Source: Leptospirales bacterium (lineage in GTDB: Bacteria; Spirochaetota; Leptospiria; Leptospirales; Leptonemataceae). Taken from it: a stretch of 64,000 nt of DNA. This document shows positions 54,191 to 62,546 of the stretch, piece after piece. The notes under the pieces are model-generated. The model was not told the DNA's origin and made no database searches. It was given only the letters and a program-made list of their open reading frames with translations. Within the stretch, counting starts at the first letter, position 1; each line of letters begins with the position of its first letter. The translations under genes and the position numbers were made by a program. The stretch spans positions 91,945 to 155,944 of the forward strand of contig JAIBBM010000003.1 of the NCBI GenBank assembly GCA_019694685.1, read 5' to 3'.

Positions 54191-55255
54191 TCAAGGAGCG
54201 CCCGGCGTGAAGCGATAGACTTCGACTGGATCATTGATTCCTTTAAACATTTCAAATTTCTTGTGCAAGATTGCCTTTCTCTCTTTGAGATACGAAACAA
54301 CTTCTGAATCCTCGAGCACTCTTTTTGTGAAACGGATGTCGTGATTCTTTACGGATGCCTGCACACGCGCAGCCAGGTTCACAGTGTTCCCAAAGTAGTC
54401 TACAGTGTCGTTCAGGTTGACTACAATGGCGTGACCGGTGTGAATTCCCATTTTGATCTGAAGGTAGCCGATGGAGGTCCACTCTCGCTTGTTGAAATCG
54501 TCATGCACCTGGACGGCTGCGCGAATTGCATTCACTGGCTTGAGAAAACTTCCCATCACAGCGTCGCCGATTGTTTTTACTACGACTCCGCCATTTTGAA
54601 CAATCGCCTGGAAAAGGATTTTGAAATGCTCTCGCACGATTTCGTAGGACTTCGTGTCGCCAAGATCTGAATACATTTGAGTGGAGCCCTTTATGTCCGT
54701 GAAGAGAAGAGTGATCGTTTCTACGGCCAGGCTTTCCTCTGAGGATAGCACCTGTTCTCCGAAGAGCTGGTGAAATGTTTCATTCACCAGGCATTGAAGA
54801 CCGGACAAAAAATGCTCCGGCATCTGATAGCGTTTTTCTTTCACTGCAGCGATCGCTTCCGCCTTGATGCGTTCCGGTATTTCCGACGGGATTTCGACGA
54901 ACGAATTATGAGCTGTGAATGTGACTTCGACGTTTTTGTCTAGAGTGTTGCGAAATCCCAGGTCGCACAGTGGGCAGTAGGATTCTGCTTTCAGTTCGCT
55001 GAAACTGTGCTTAAAGTCCGGGATCGCATTGCAGTGAGTGCAGTGGTATTCCCAGGATAGATTGAACAATCCTGCCTCCACCATTTTCAAAAACGCGGAA
55101 AGAAGCGTGTCCAGGGGAACATTGATTTTTGTGCTCAGTGTGACCAGATTTACGCGAAAAAGATCTTCCGGGGACGCAGTTTCTATGAATTGGAGCAATT
55201 GGGCCGGCACCTCAAATCCCGGGAGAGCCGTGCGAATGCGATCTGTGCGATTCAT
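54191..55255 (-). CDS. adenylate/guanylate cyclase with DUF5939-like zinc-ribbon N-terminus
   Basis: A 354-residue soluble cyclase. N-terminal winged-helix-like part (FRVNLVTLSTKINVPLDTLLSAFLKMVEAGLFNLSWEYHC) leads to a zinc ribbon, CTHC ... CPLC. The cyclase domain begins near residue 185: LLFTDIKGSTQMY, VVKTIGDAVMGSF and YFGNTVNLAARVQ. The metal Asp pair, Lys, Asn and Arg are kept; Asn replaces the usual Asp before TVN, which may affect base choice. ATG at 55255 is chosen; 55294 adds a basic extension. It is the third class III cyclase in 15 kb. Confidence 0.9.
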   Translation of the reverse strand: MNRTDRIRTALPGFEVPAQLLQFIETASPEDLFRVNLVTLSTKINVPLDTLLSAFLKMVEAGLFNLSWEYHCTHCNAIPDFKHSFSELKAESYCPLCDLGFRNTLDKNVEVTFTAHNSFVEIPSEIPERIKAEAIAAVKEKRYQMPEHFLSGLQCLVNETFHQLFGEQVLSSEESLAVETITLLFTDIKGSTQMYSDLGDTKSYEIVREHFKILFQAIVQNGGVVVKTIGDAVMGSFLKPVNAIRAAVQVHDDFNKREWTSIGYLQIKMGIHTGHAIVVNLNDTVDYFGNTVNLAARVQASVKNHDIRFTKRVLEDSEVVSYLKERKAILHKKFEMFKGINDPVEVYRFTPGAP

Positions 55256-55346
55256 GGGCTTTTTTGGACCCCCGTTCCGCTGGCGCAAGCGCAACGTTTC
55301 TGCTTTACACCGGTACTTGCAGGTTCATATCTTTCAGTACAACGGT

Positions 55347-56612
55347 ATGCAGGCTCCATCTTCAGAAAGCCACTCAGCTCTACTGGCCCAGGAGCTACAT
55401 ATGCCCGGTTTGCTTTGCGGGAACAGCCTTCGCTATGTTCGCGCAAACCTGCCCGTACTCGTTTTCCACTGCACGGATGACGAACTCGCGAAAGCGAGGA
55501 TCACTACCCAGGCGGAACTTCCCGGGCTGGAAAAAATTTCCATCCAGGGCTCAGCTGTTCATTTGATTCATCGCAAGAATGGCGCAGAGCACAGATGGAT
55601 CTTTCGCAAGCCTGAGTATTTCTCCACAATAGACACTCTGGTTTATCAAGCCGGCGTTTGGAGCGGATCTGTCGAGGCAATGGAAGACCTGGCACTGGGG
55701 CGGATTCGTCTTGCGCCAGGCGTACCTCTCGACGCATGTCATGCGATTCGCCTTGCAGCGGAAGCGGCTCTCCTGGATTTTCAAATCGAGGAAGAACTGC
55801 TCGGGGCAGCAAAGCAGGCAATCGCATCGCGCGAAGAAGAACCGACGGACGAATTTCTTGGCAGAGTCTTTCGCGACGTTGTGTCGGGAGCAAAGCCTTC
55901 CACCGGATTTGTTGCGCTGCGTGATATGGGAGCTCTTTCTCTTATGGTTCCTGAGCTCGCGGAAGGGCAGAATCTTTCGCAGAATCAATACCACGAATTC
56001 GATATATTCTTCCATAGTATTTTCGCATGCGACGCGCTCAAAGAACAGAACCTCGCACTGCGCCTGGCAGCCCTCTTGCACGATGTAGGAAAATCAAAAA
56101 CTCGTCGCGTTGGCTCCGATGGGCAGGCAACGTTTCACAATCATGAAGTAGTAGGCGCCAGGCAAACAGATCGATTGCTTCGTCGTCTTGGATTTGAGTC
56201 TGATTTGATCGCGAGAGTGCGTTTCCTTGTGCGTCATCATATGTTTCACTACACTCCGGATTGGACGGACCATGCGGTCAGGCGATTCATGAGAAAGGTG
56301 AATGTGGATCAAATGCGGGATCTGATTGCAGTTCGCATAGCGGATCGCAAAGGAAGTGGTAAAAGGGCAGGCGTACCAAGACCCGTGTATGACTTCCTTG
56401 CCCATATGGAGCGAATTCGTGCAGAGGACGCACAGCTCAAAGTCACGGACTTAACGTTAGGCGGAAATGAACTGATGGAGATGGGAATTCCTGCAGGTCG
56501 CGGAATGGGAGACGTGCTGAAAAGGCTCCTCGAGGAAGTGAAGTCGGGGGCGCTTGTAAACGAAAAAGAAGCCCTCAGCGCGCGAGTAAGAGAATACGGA
56601 GGCGTCCATTGA
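55347..56612 (+). CDS. HD-domain protein with a degenerate CCA/poly(A) polymerase-like head
   Basis: A 421-residue protein. The middle DLALGRIRLAPGVPLDACHAIRLAAEAALLDFQIEEELLGAAKQAI aligns with the neck of class II CCA-adding enzymes, and the C-terminal part has LAALLHDVGKSKT ... HNHEVVGARQTDRLLRRLGF ... LVRHHMFHY, an intact HD phosphohydrolase. The N-terminal nucleotidyltransferase signature (GG ... DxD) is absent. It therefore probably no longer adds nucleotides but keeps HD phosphatase or phosphodiesterase activity. It is coupled (TTGA) to an NrnA-like phosphoesterase, which suggests RNA or nucleotide turnover. Confidence 0.78.
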   Translation: MQAPSSESHSALLAQELHMPGLLCGNSLRYVRANLPVLVFHCTDDELAKARITTQAELPGLEKISIQGSAVHLIHRKNGAEHRWIFRKPEYFSTIDTLVYQAGVWSGSVEAMEDLALGRIRLAPGVPLDACHAIRLAAEAALLDFQIEEELLGAAKQAIASREEEPTDEFLGRVFRDVVSGAKPSTGFVALRDMGALSLMVPELAEGQNLSQNQYHEFDIFFHSIFACDALKEQNLALRLAALLHDVGKSKTRRVGSDGQATFHNHEVVGARQTDRLLRRLGFESDLIARVRFLVRHHMFHYTPDWTDHAVRRFMRKVNVDQMRDLIAVRIADRKGSGKRAGVPRPVYDFLAHMERIRAEDAQLKVTDLTLGGNELMEMGIPAGRGMGDVLKRLLEEVKSGALVNEKEALSARVREYGGVH

Positions 56613-57595
56613 GAGATCCTGCTCTTTCCGTATTGCTCGAACGGGTCCTGGAAGAAGACAAGCTTCTTCTGACCACGCACAGAACTCCTGATCCAGATGG
56701 ATTGGGAGCGGAACTGGCCATGCAGGCAATGCTGCAGTGGCGCGGAAAAGATGCGATCATAGTGAATCCAGAACCAGCGCCGGAACGAATCCGCTTTGTA
56801 GACCCGGAGCGCAGAGCACTCGATATGCGAAACATGAAGGATCGTTCGTTGCTCGACGGTCGGGCCATTGTGATTCTGGACAATTCTGACCTGAGGCGCA
56901 TTGACGATTTGCAGAGCTATGTTCTGGAGGATAAGTCCAATCTAATCATCATCGATCATCATGATGGAATGCAAGCGGACCAAAAATCAATCTTCGCTTT
57001 TCCCAATTGCGGATCAAGCTGCGAAATCGTTTATGAGTTGCTTGAGATTGCTGGATTCACCATGAACCCGGCCATTGCTGCCGCGCTCTACGCCGGAATT
57101 GTTGCGGATACGGGGAATTTCAGATATCGCAAGACTACAGCGCGCACACACGAAATCGCGGCCAAGCTTCTTCGTTTCGGTGTCAATCCTGCGGACATGG
57201 CTGAAAAGATTTTTGAGAATACTCCGCTTGCGCGACTTCTCTTAAAGAAGAAACTCTACAGCAATCTAATCATCGAACAGGGAAGGCTTGCTTATTTTAA
57301 AGTGAGGAAAGAAGACCTTGAGGCGCTCGGCTTGAGCATGGAAGATACGGAAGGCCTGGTCAATGAATTGATTGAATCGGAAAGCATTTTGACCGGGATT
57401 CTTTTTACAGAGCGCCAGCCTCAGTTGACCAAAGTCTCCGTGCGATCGCGCGGAGATACAAACATGCTGGCAGCCGTGCAGAAGTTTGGCGGCGGCGGGC
57501 ACAAGAATGCGTGCGGTGCGACGCTTTATATGGACATCGATGCGGCGGTGAAGGAATTTGTTCCAGAAGCGTTGCGTTGTCTGGACGAATGCTGA
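56609..57595 (+). CDS. DHH/DHHA1 phosphoesterase (NrnA-like)
   Basis: A 328-residue enzyme that likely degrades nanoRNA and/or pAp or cyclic dinucleotide linear products. DHH motifs: LTTHRTPDPDGLGAELAM, VILDNSD, IIIDHHDGM and a C-terminal DHHA1 GGGGHKNACGA. TTG at 56609 is the start: GGAGG lies 6 bases upstream and TTG shares bases with the preceding stop, with no ATG option. It sits 12 bases before the MBOAT gene. Specificity (NrnA against GdpP-type) is not shown, but no membrane or PAS part exists. Confidence 0.92.
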   Translation: MRDPALSVLLERVLEEDKLLLTTHRTPDPDGLGAELAMQAMLQWRGKDAIIVNPEPAPERIRFVDPERRALDMRNMKDRSLLDGRAIVILDNSDLRRIDDLQSYVLEDKSNLIIIDHHDGMQADQKSIFAFPNCGSSCEIVYELLEIAGFTMNPAIAAALYAGIVADTGNFRYRKTTARTHEIAAKLLRFGVNPADMAEKIFENTPLARLLLKKKLYSNLIIEQGRLAYFKVRKEDLEALGLSMEDTEGLVNELIESESILTGILFTERQPQLTKVSVRSRGDTNMLAAVQKFGGGGHKNACGATLYMDIDAAVKEFVPEALRCLDEC

Positions 57596-57607
57596 TTTTG
57601 ACCTGCG

Positions 57608-59134
57608 ATGCTCTTTAATTCGTTTTTATTTCTGATATTTTTTGGCTTCGTCTACATTCTATACTGGGCTTTGCGCGGTCGTGCCCGAATCGCGTTTCTA
57701 ATTGGTGCATCCGTTCTTTTTTATTCTGCGTGGGGTTTGCAGAGTGAAGGCTGGAGTGGTCTTCGCTGGACCTTACATTTCGTAGTCATCACTTTCCTGA
57801 ACTATTTGTTGATTCACGCGATGTTCAGATACCCTCTTCGTAAGAAGAGCATCATCACCGCGATCATCGTAATCGACATCTTGAACCTGGCTACGTTCAA
57901 GTACTTCGCATTCTTTCGAGATTCACTCCACAACCTTTCTCTTAGACTTCCAGAAAAGCTGGATGCACTGAATCTGTTTCTTCCCCTCGCGATTTCCTTC
58001 TACACCTTTCAGCTGATTGCGTATGCGATGGACGTGTATCGCGGAGTGATCAAAGAGAAAGTGCCGGTGGGCAGATTCTTTTTGTTCTTTTTGTTTTTTC
58101 CTCACTTCATTGCCGGACCCATTATGCGTGCATCGGATCTGATGCCGCAAATTGATAAGCCCTGGGTGGATCGCAATCGCATGATGGGGGCCTGCTGGCT
58201 GATTCTGGGCGGTCTTGTGAAGAAGGTGCTGCTTGCAGATCCAATGGGTCAGATCGTCGCGCCTGTATTTCGAGAGCCAGATGCTTACTCCGGCCTTTCC
58301 ATCATTCTGGGCGGTGCTTGCTTTTCTTTGCAGGTCTACTGTGATTTCTCAGGATACACAGATATAGCTCGCGGTTGCGCTTTCCTTCTTGGGTTTGATA
58401 TACCGGAAAATTTTTCAGCGCCTTTCTTTGCGAGAAGTGCCAGAGAACTCTGGCAGCGCTGGCACATAACACTGGCTACGTGGTTGCGAGATTATCTCTA
58501 CATTCCTCTGGGTGGAAGTAGACGCAGTGAAGTAAGAAATCATCTGAATTTGATTATTACTTTTACTCTGGGTGGTTTCTGGCACGGCGCAGATATCAGC
58601 TACATTCTCTGGGGATTCTTCTGGGGTGCGCTGTTGTCTCTGGAGCGCTTCCTCGAAAACAACATGGGCTGGAAGACTACTCCGGAGAAATCGCGCGCGG
58701 GTATGGTTTTGAAAGGAATGTTCATGTTCCTTTTGTTTTCCATTGGAGCGCTTTTCTTTCGCACGCAGCCCGTTCGTTTCGCGGATCACAGCTACACAAC
58801 GTGGCAAATGCTTGGACATGTATTTGGAGGGATTTTCACAAATACAGACGGCGAACTTCTATCCACAATTCGTGCTGCGGGAATGGATCCGGCTCAAATT
58901 GGAATGATCTTTGGTCCTTCCGCGCTCGAATTGCGTCGCATTGGCCCGATGGACACAATCATCTGGATGTTTCTTGCTCTGGGATTCTTTCACTGGGTGC
59001 AGTATTCTCCGGCGCGTTTTGCACGCTTTAAAGAACAGCCCTGGCTTCTGGGCGCGGTGGCGGCCTTGCTCGGTGGAATTCTTATTCCGTCTCTGGTGAG
59101 CGGGACGGGGCAGTTTATCTATTTTGTATTCTGA
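57608..59134 (+). CDS. MBOAT family membrane-bound O-acyltransferase (AlgI-like), copy 2
   Basis: A 508-residue paralogue of the protein at 17090. Shared blocks are LPLAISFYTFQLIAYAMDVYRG, FFPHFIAGPIMRASDL, VYCDFSGYTDIARGCAFLLGFDIPENFSAPF, LWQRWHITLATWLRDYLYIPLGGSRRS and GGFWHGADIS with His326. It has the same polytopic layout plus a longer C-terminal loop (DGELLSTIRAAGMDPAQIGMIFGP). It is 7 bases before a DUF1574 gene and then a hydrolase, repeating the earlier triad. Confidence 0.93.
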   Translation: MLFNSFLFLIFFGFVYILYWALRGRARIAFLIGASVLFYSAWGLQSEGWSGLRWTLHFVVITFLNYLLIHAMFRYPLRKKSIITAIIVIDILNLATFKYFAFFRDSLHNLSLRLPEKLDALNLFLPLAISFYTFQLIAYAMDVYRGVIKEKVPVGRFFLFFLFFPHFIAGPIMRASDLMPQIDKPWVDRNRMMGACWLILGGLVKKVLLADPMGQIVAPVFREPDAYSGLSIILGGACFSLQVYCDFSGYTDIARGCAFLLGFDIPENFSAPFFARSARELWQRWHITLATWLRDYLYIPLGGSRRSEVRNHLNLIITFTLGGFWHGADISYILWGFFWGALLSLERFLENNMGWKTTPEKSRAGMVLKGMFMFLLFSIGALFFRTQPVRFADHSYTTWQMLGHVFGGIFTNTDGELLSTIRAAGMDPAQIGMIFGPSALELRRIGPMDTIIWMFLALGFFHWVQYSPARFARFKEQPWLLGAVAALLGGILIPSLVSGTGQFIYFVF

Positions 59135-59141
59135 GGGATTT

Positions 59142-60233
59142 ATGAAGCTGAAATTATTCTTTTTCCCTATCGTACTTTTCCTCGGAGCGTTTATCCTCGA
59201 CAAACAGCTGTTTATCGGACGGTTCGAAGATACGTTTCTGAGAACAGGAACATTTCTGAACTTTGATCACAAAGTGGATATGCTCGATGAGCTGGCCGCA
59301 TACCTGATTGCGCCCGCTAGAAAGAAGACTCTCGTGATTTTTGGAAATTCTCGCACAATGTCTTTCGAGAACAGCTACATCGAATCCAAATACAAAGACT
59401 GGATCTGGTTCAATTTCTCCGTACCTGGTGGGACCACAGACTACTTCCTGTTTTTGATTCAGGAAATGAAAAGAAAAGGAATAAGACCGGATGCAGTCGT
59501 ATTGACTGTAACTCCTCAAGGTTTCAACACCGCTCCTGCTGTGCCCATGGACGAAGTGTTGATCAGTGGTTTATCTTTCCCGTTCATCGCGCGATACGCC
59601 AATCGCTACACAACAGACGATTTGATGAATTACGCGGCCAAGAAGACATTCTGGACATATCGTTATCGACCAAAGGCGGAAGTGATCCTGCATCGCCTCG
59701 AGCACGATGGACTACAGATGAGGATTTTCAGACAGTTTCAATTTGATACCGCCACTCGTTTGAAGGTAAGCAGGGGATCCGTTCCATTTCAGTTCCAGGG
59801 AATTCCGGCGCAGGATGACGAGTTCTTGATGGCCCATGCGAAGAATACCTGGCAGGATTTTTTTACTCCCTACAAGCTTTCAGAGGGACAATTTGCTTTT
59901 ACGGATGATTCTCTTCGCATTTTGACGGACGCTCGAATCCCGGTGATTTTGCTCTGGGCCCGCGTGCAAAAGAATCTAAGGCAGATGAAAGACACCGTTG
60001 TGGTCACTCCGCGTGGAGAGAAGCCAGAGACGGTTCGTTCTCTGTGGGCACCTCGCATGACAGCGCTCGCGGCAAAGTATCAGGTGCCGTTCTATGATAT
60101 GAACTACGGCAATTCCATTGCATGCGATCATTTCTTTGATTCCAGTCATCTCGCATCCGTGTGCTTTCCGGAATTCTCTGATTATATCATGCGCGCTGTT
60201 CTGGACCAGAAGCCGGAGGGACAAAAGCCCTGA
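59142..60233 (+). CDS. DUF1574 protein, copy 2
   Basis: A 363-residue paralogue of the protein at 18536. One N-terminal anchor (LFFFPIVLFLGAFIL) leads to an exported domain with LVIFGNSRTMSFEN (Ser70 in the nucleophile block) and a C-terminal FDSSHLAS with an Asp-x-x-His. It is probably the extracytoplasmic partner of the MBOAT protein in acyl transfer. ATG at 59142 follows GAGGG; the frame from 59124 overlaps the MBOAT stop. Confidence 0.85.
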   Translation: MKLKLFFFPIVLFLGAFILDKQLFIGRFEDTFLRTGTFLNFDHKVDMLDELAAYLIAPARKKTLVIFGNSRTMSFENSYIESKYKDWIWFNFSVPGGTTDYFLFLIQEMKRKGIRPDAVVLTVTPQGFNTAPAVPMDEVLISGLSFPFIARYANRYTTDDLMNYAAKKTFWTYRYRPKAEVILHRLEHDGLQMRIFRQFQFDTATRLKVSRGSVPFQFQGIPAQDDEFLMAHAKNTWQDFFTPYKLSEGQFAFTDDSLRILTDARIPVILLWARVQKNLRQMKDTVVVTPRGEKPETVRSLWAPRMTALAAKYQVPFYDMNYGNSIACDHFFDSSHLASVCFPEFSDYIMRAVLDQKPEGQKP

Positions 60234-61265
60234 ATGAGTCGCGCAAAGTCCATTCTCTTTTTGACGCTTCTGCCGTCCGTGATTGTGCTCGTTCTCTTTG
60301 CGTATACGTACGCGAAGAAATGGACTCAGAAGGATGAAATTGTTGCGACAGCCACAGACGGAACACAAATTCACGGCATTCGCGCCATGTCCGGTGCGGT
60401 CTCTGGCTCTTCGCAGTCTCTCGCTGTGTTCTTGCCGGATCCTGCCTTTGATCGTTCCTTGAACAGTCGCTCCATTGAAACGAATGCGGGCGCAGAATTG
60501 GAAGCTCTCGTTCTAAAGAGGGGAATTCATTTATTGCGCTACGATTCGCGCGGCACCGGTAGAACTCCTGGAGTCTCGCGATTTGTTCCTCCCGGGATTC
60601 TTGCGGATGATTTGATGAAGGCGGGGGCCGGTGCTACAACGGTCATCGCTCATGGGGATTCATGCGCCACGGCGGCGCTTGCATGGAAGAAAGGAATGCA
60701 CGCGAAGAGATGGATCTTTGTGTCGTGCGCGTACAGTGGCAACCCTGTGGATGAATGGGCCTCTCGCACCTTCTATAGTATGGAAAATAGCCTCATGTCG
60801 GAAAAGCTGATTCAGACATGCCGTAAAGAGTGGTCTGCTTTTAGAAAGGATCTTCGCCAGACTGTTTCAAGCAAATCTGGTCCGCCGCCGGTTGTGCCGG
60901 CAAAAGAGGGAGAGTCACCGGACTTGATGGTATTTCGAGGTGCCATGAGAGAGATGGCATATGATCAGAAGGCATGGACGCGCGAAGCCTTGGATTTTGA
61001 CGTTATGCGCACAATCGTTCAGATGAATCAGAAAGAAGACATTGTTTGGTTTGTGCCAGAGTTTGACACGGTTACTGTTCCGTCAGAAGTGGAGGCAATG
61101 AAAAAGGCCGGGCTGACTCCCAGGCCGCTCTTTCAAACGGATTATTTCTTACTGCAAACGGACAGTCCGCGCCGTACATCCATGGAACGAATTTTCTTTC
61201 TCAAAAGCCCGTTCACTCGCCCGAGTTCTTCCGCCCTTCTTGCTATTGCAGATGCTGTAAAATAA
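60234..61265 (+). CDS. membrane-anchored alpha/beta hydrolase-like protein
   Basis: A 343-residue protein with an N-terminal anchor (ILFLTLLPSVIVLVLFAYTYA) and an alpha/beta hydrolase-like region: IHLLRYDSRGTGRTPGVSRFVPPGILADDL and elbow IAHGDSCATAALAW, a GxSxA variant with Ser as likely nucleophile. A late ... DIVWFVPEFDTVTVPSEV part may hold the acid. The family is not firmly recognised. Its ATG directly follows the DUF1574 stop, so it is the third gene of the second acyltransferase triad. Its end overlaps the convergent esterase by 23 bases. Confidence 0.7.
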   Translation: MSRAKSILFLTLLPSVIVLVLFAYTYAKKWTQKDEIVATATDGTQIHGIRAMSGAVSGSSQSLAVFLPDPAFDRSLNSRSIETNAGAELEALVLKRGIHLLRYDSRGTGRTPGVSRFVPPGILADDLMKAGAGATTVIAHGDSCATAALAWKKGMHAKRWIFVSCAYSGNPVDEWASRTFYSMENSLMSEKLIQTCRKEWSAFRKDLRQTVSSKSGPPPVVPAKEGESPDLMVFRGAMREMAYDQKAWTREALDFDVMRTIVQMNQKEDIVWFVPEFDTVTVPSEVEAMKKAGLTPRPLFQTDYFLLQTDSPRRTSMERIFFLKSPFTRPSSSALLAIADAVK

Positions 61266-62199
61266 ACTGAATTGCAGCCGCCTCTGCCTGTCTTGCATAG
61301 GGCTTTCTGGATTGTTGAAAATTGTGCTCCGCGCCAGGTACTCCAAGGAAGGCAACGGGTGCGCCCGCGGCATACGCACGCCTGTAGAATTGGACGCTTT
61401 GCATGAACGGGATCAGGCTGTCCGAATCTCCGTGAATGAGAAACGTGGGCGCCATTGCGGGGTGGATATTTTCAATGGGAGAAATGTCGTATAACGTTCG
61501 TTTTAAGAAAGAGTCTTGCGAAAAGTCGGCCATACTTCGCATGCGCATGGCCCTCTGTTTGCTTTCGTCTCCTTCTTCTCCAGGATTTTTAATTGGTAGA
61601 TAATTCGCAAGGATGGTGCGAATTTCCGGACCTCCGGTCTTTGCGAGTTCTTCGAGATCCAGAGGAGCGTAGAAAGACACAACCGCCTTGAGATAACTTG
61701 CCTGGCGTACACCTAGAGCAGGGTCTTGCTTCGTAAGAGTCAACGCAGTCATTACAGACAAATGGCCTCCCGACGAAAAACCAATCAGCGCAATCTTTTC
61801 TTCCGGAATCTTGAATCGTGCCGCATTCTGGTGAACGTATCGCACTGCCTGCGCGCAGTCTTCTACGAGTTCGCGTCCACGATATTCCGGAGCCGTGCGA
61901 TGCTCGATGGAAAATGCCTGGAGGCCCGCATCTTTCAGAGGTTGTTCCCAATCTTCAAAAAGAGGCAAATCGGTGCCGGGCATCATCCATCCACCGCCAT
62001 GCACGAAAATGACGGCTCCGCGAATTGGACCGGGAGGAGGCGGATATACATTGATGCCCAGAGATACAGGTTCTTCGCGATAAATTTCTACCGTTGTCCC
62101 GGGAGGGCGATAGAATAGTTGCATTTGCTTGCGAGGTTTCGCGGAGAAACAACTGGCGAGAGCCAGAGTCAAAAGGATTATGGACTTCTTATTGGTCAT
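61243..62199 (-). CDS. lipoprotein carboxylesterase (BD-FAE/HSL-like)
   Basis: A 318-residue lipoprotein (LALASC). Oxyanion motif VIFVHGGGWMMPG, lid-proximal YRGRELVEDCAQAVRYVHQNAARF, elbow IGFSSGGHLS, Asp in LIHGDSDSLIPF and His in GAEHNFQQS form a full catalytic set of the alpha/beta hydrolase-3/BD-FAE type. Substrates are probably short acyl esters at the cell envelope. ATG at 62199 is preferred to 62217, which lies inside the upstream gene. It follows the DUF59 gene by four bases. Confidence 0.88.
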   Translation of the reverse strand: MTNKKSIILLTLALASCFSAKPRKQMQLFYRPPGTTVEIYREEPVSLGINVYPPPPGPIRGAVIFVHGGGWMMPGTDLPLFEDWEQPLKDAGLQAFSIEHRTAPEYRGRELVEDCAQAVRYVHQNAARFKIPEEKIALIGFSSGGHLSVMTALTLTKQDPALGVRQASYLKAVVSFYAPLDLEELAKTGGPEIRTILANYLPIKNPGEEGDESKQRAMRMRSMADFSQDSFLKRTLYDISPIENIHPAMAPTFLIHGDSDSLIPFMQSVQFYRRAYAAGAPVAFLGVPGAEHNFQQSRKPYARQAEAAAIQFILQHLQ

Positions 62200-62203
62200 C
62201 CGT

Positions 62204-62515
62204 TCAGTAGATGCCAAGCATCATCCGGGCTTCTTCAGAGGCCATTTCCTTTGGATCCCATTTTGGCGTCCAGACCACTTCCACTTCCGCAGAATCAATG
62301 CCTTCTACTCGCGTGCAGGCTGCCTGAACGCCAGCGGTCAATTCGGGGCCAGCAGGACACCCCATCGAAGTGAGTGTCATTTTGACATGCGCAATCCCGT
62401 TTTCGGCCAGAACTTCGTAAATCAAGCCAAGATCTCGGATGCTCATGTGAAGTTCCGGGTCTTCGACCGTTGCAATTTCTTCCCAGAGCTTTTGCGTGAT
62501 TTCGTTTGAATCCAT
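62204..62515 (-). CDS. MIP18/DUF59 family Fe-S assembly-type protein
   Basis: A 103-residue protein: QKLWEEIATVEDPELHMSIRDLGLIYEVLAENGIAHVKMTLTSMGCPAGPELTAGVQAACTRVEGIDSAEVEVVWTPKWDPKEMASEEARMMLGIY. DPELHMSIRDLGLIY and MGCPAGPEL are the family signatures with the conserved Cys. It is close to SufT and PaaD-like factors of Fe-S maturation. No suf or isc gene is in the window. ATG at 62515 begins the domain; the frame to 62605 adds an unrelated extension. Confidence 0.92.
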   Translation of the reverse strand: MDSNEITQKLWEEIATVEDPELHMSIRDLGLIYEVLAENGIAHVKMTLTSMGCPAGPELTAGVQAACTRVEGIDSAEVEVVWTPKWDPKEMASEEARMMLGIY

Positions 62516-62546
62516 TCTTAATTCCACCGATGCTGGAATTAAGATC

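Noticed and set aside
55347..56612. Annotation as the cell's CCA-adding enzyme
   Set aside because: The nucleotidyltransferase metal-binding signature is missing, so it probably cannot add CCA; only neck and HD parts match.
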